DNA of 7,978 nucleotides, taken from positions 1 through 7,978 of the forward strand of contig CAMPKM010000116.1 of the NCBI GenBank assembly GCA_946887155.1. Reading direction: 5' to 3'. Below, piece by piece: positions 7,083 to 7,978 of the stretch (positions are counted from its first letter, which is position 1; each line of letters starts with the position of its first letter). The DNA is from an uncultured Gemmatimonadota bacterium (GTDB lineage: Bacteria > Gemmatimonadota > Gemmatimonadetes > Gemmatimonadales > Gemmatimonadaceae). Made by a program: the position numbers and the translations under genes. The notes under the pieces are model-generated. The model was not told the origin of the DNA and searched no databases. It saw only the letters and a program-made list of their open reading frames with translations.

Positions 7083-7229
7083 GATTCCATCGTACGCCGC
7101 CGGGCGCCATCCGCCAGTAGCGGACCTGCGAGTTTCCGCTGAATCGAGCGCCGATGAGAGGACGCTGATCAAACTGCCGCGCTGATTCGTACTCGCGCAC
7201 GGCAGGGTCCGGCCCGCATTTTCCTGTCC
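7083..7229. promoter_or_regulatory. Divergent intergenic region between VTT-like gene and kinase
   Basis: These 147 bases lie between two outward-facing genes, so promoters for both directions are expected here. I see a TGATCA palindrome at 7166-7171 and no convincing -35/-10 pair on either strand. No Shine-Dalgarno sequence precedes the kinase ATG at 7230. No small gene is apparent. Confidence 0.35.
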
Positions 7230-7978
7230 ATGGACGAGGTAACAGACCGGCTCAACGCAGCCCTGGATGGGCGGTACCGCATCGAACGCCACCTTGGCGC
7301 GGGTGGTATGGCAACGGTTTACCTCGCGCAGGACCTGAAACACGACCGCCAGGTTGCGGTGAAGGTCCTCAAGCCAGAGCTCGCGGCCGTGCTGGGTGCC
7401 GAGCGGTTTGTCGTGGAGATCAGGACCACGGCCAGTCTGCAGCACCCGCACATCCTGCCATTGTTCGATTCGGGATCGGCGGATGGCTTTCTGTACTACG
7501 TCATGCCCTTCATCGAAGGGGAGACGCTACGGGACAAGCTCGATCGAGAGACCCAACTCGGCGTTGATGAAGCTGTTCGAATCACGCGCGAGGTCGCCGA
7601 TGCGCTGCACTACGCGCACGGCCGCGGCGTCATCCATCGCGACATCAAGCCGGAGAATATCCTGCTGCACGATGGCCGGCCGATGGTGGCGGATTTCGGG
7701 ATCGCGCTCGCAGTGAGCGCCGCGGCGGGTGGTCGGATGACCGAAACCGGCCTGTCGTTAGGTACGCCGCACTACATGTCGCCCGAACAGGCGACTGCCG
7801 ACAAGGAAATCACCGGGCGCTCCGACGTGTATTCGCTGGCGAGCGTCCTGTATGAGATGCTTACGGGAAACCCGCCGCATACCGGTGCGTCGGCGCAGCA
7901 GATCATCATGCGGATCATCACCGACGCACCGCGTCCGGTGACGGAGGTGCGACGATCAGTGCCGCCGAACGTCGCGGC
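7230..7978 (+). CDS. PknB-type serine/threonine protein kinase (3' partial)
   Basis: This is the N-terminal 249 residues of a Hanks-type Ser/Thr kinase, running off the right edge. All key motifs are present in order: glycine loop GAGGMATV (23-30), ATP-binding Lys45 (VAVKVL), helix-C Glu63, catalytic loop HRDIKPEN (136-143), DFG (155-157), a Thr-containing activation loop (TETGLSLGT, 171-179), SPEQ (184-187, the APE equivalent) and RSDVYSL (197-203). It should be an active RD kinase. The RTTASLQHPHILPLFDSG stretch (65-82) is typical of the large kinase families in Gemmatimonadota and Acidobacteriota. Those proteins usually continue into a transmembrane helix and WD40, TPR or other sensor repeats, which are not visible here. 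The ATG at 7230 sits just before the conserved start (LDGRYRIER) and has no recognisable Shine-Dalgarno sequence. The gene is transcribed away from the VTT-like gene. Leu177, inside the activation loop, uses TTA before Gly. Confidence 0.95.
   Translation, partial: MDEVTDRLNAALDGRYRIERHLGAGGMATVYLAQDLKHDRQVAVKVLKPELAAVLGAERFVVEIRTTASLQHPHILPLFDSGSADGFLYYVMPFIEGETLRDKLDRETQLGVDEAVRITREVADALHYAHGRGVIHRDIKPENILLHDGRPMVADFGIALAVSAAAGGRMTETGLSLGTPHYMSPEQATADKEITGRSDVYSLASVLYEMLTGNPPHTGASAQQIIMRIITDAPRPVTEVRRSVPPNVA

Noticed and set aside
7083..7229. A specific sigma-70 promoter pair in the divergent gap
   Set aside because: The best candidate, TTGATC on the minus strand, has no acceptable -10 at the right spacing.
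7083..7451. N-terminal extension of the VTT-like gene
   Set aside because: It overlaps the well-supported kinase gene on the other strand and has no family-like or membrane character.

Overview
The window is GC-rich and densely coded. The kinase style at the right edge, the D-aminoacylase-family hydrolases and the overall base composition suggest a soil or sediment bacterium of the Gemmatimonadota/Acidobacteriota type. This is inference from sequence flavour only, because no rRNA or other marker gene is present.

Layout: (1) 1-2433, plus strand: the C-terminal part of a D-aminoacylase/N-acyl-D-amino-acid deacylase family amidohydrolase, open at the left edge, followed after 33 bases by a complete ThrE-type amino acid (or dicarboxylate) exporter. 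(2) 2434-2456: a 23-base inverted repeat that exactly fills the space between two convergent stop codons. (3) 2457-7082, minus strand, read right to left: a VTT/TVP38-type membrane protein, a second deacylase-family protein with a lipoprotein signal, and an OPT-family oligopeptide transporter. (4) 7230-7978, plus strand: the N-terminal kinase domain of a PknB-type Ser/Thr protein kinase, divergent from the minus-strand genes and cut by the right edge.

The genes look like a small-peptide and acylated-amino-acid handling neighbourhood. An envelope-anchored deacylase would act on external N-acyl amino acids or modified peptides. An OPT transporter next to it could import peptides, and a second deacylase sits beside an exporter able to release surplus amino acids. 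That joint role is inferred from gene order.

The non-coding DNA is short. The 177 bases between the lipoprotein deacylase and the OPT gene hold two different short repeats: about ten copies of an 8-bp unit in the presumed OPT leader, and a 14-bp-spaced repeat downstream of the deacylase. A pattern inside the genes also stands out: all seven in-frame TTA leucine codons I found are immediately followed by a GGC or GGT glycine codon. I found no tRNA, rRNA, CRISPR array, transposase gene or clearly new defence system. The most interesting leads are the TTA-GG context, the repeats and the altered metal site of the lipoprotein deacylase.
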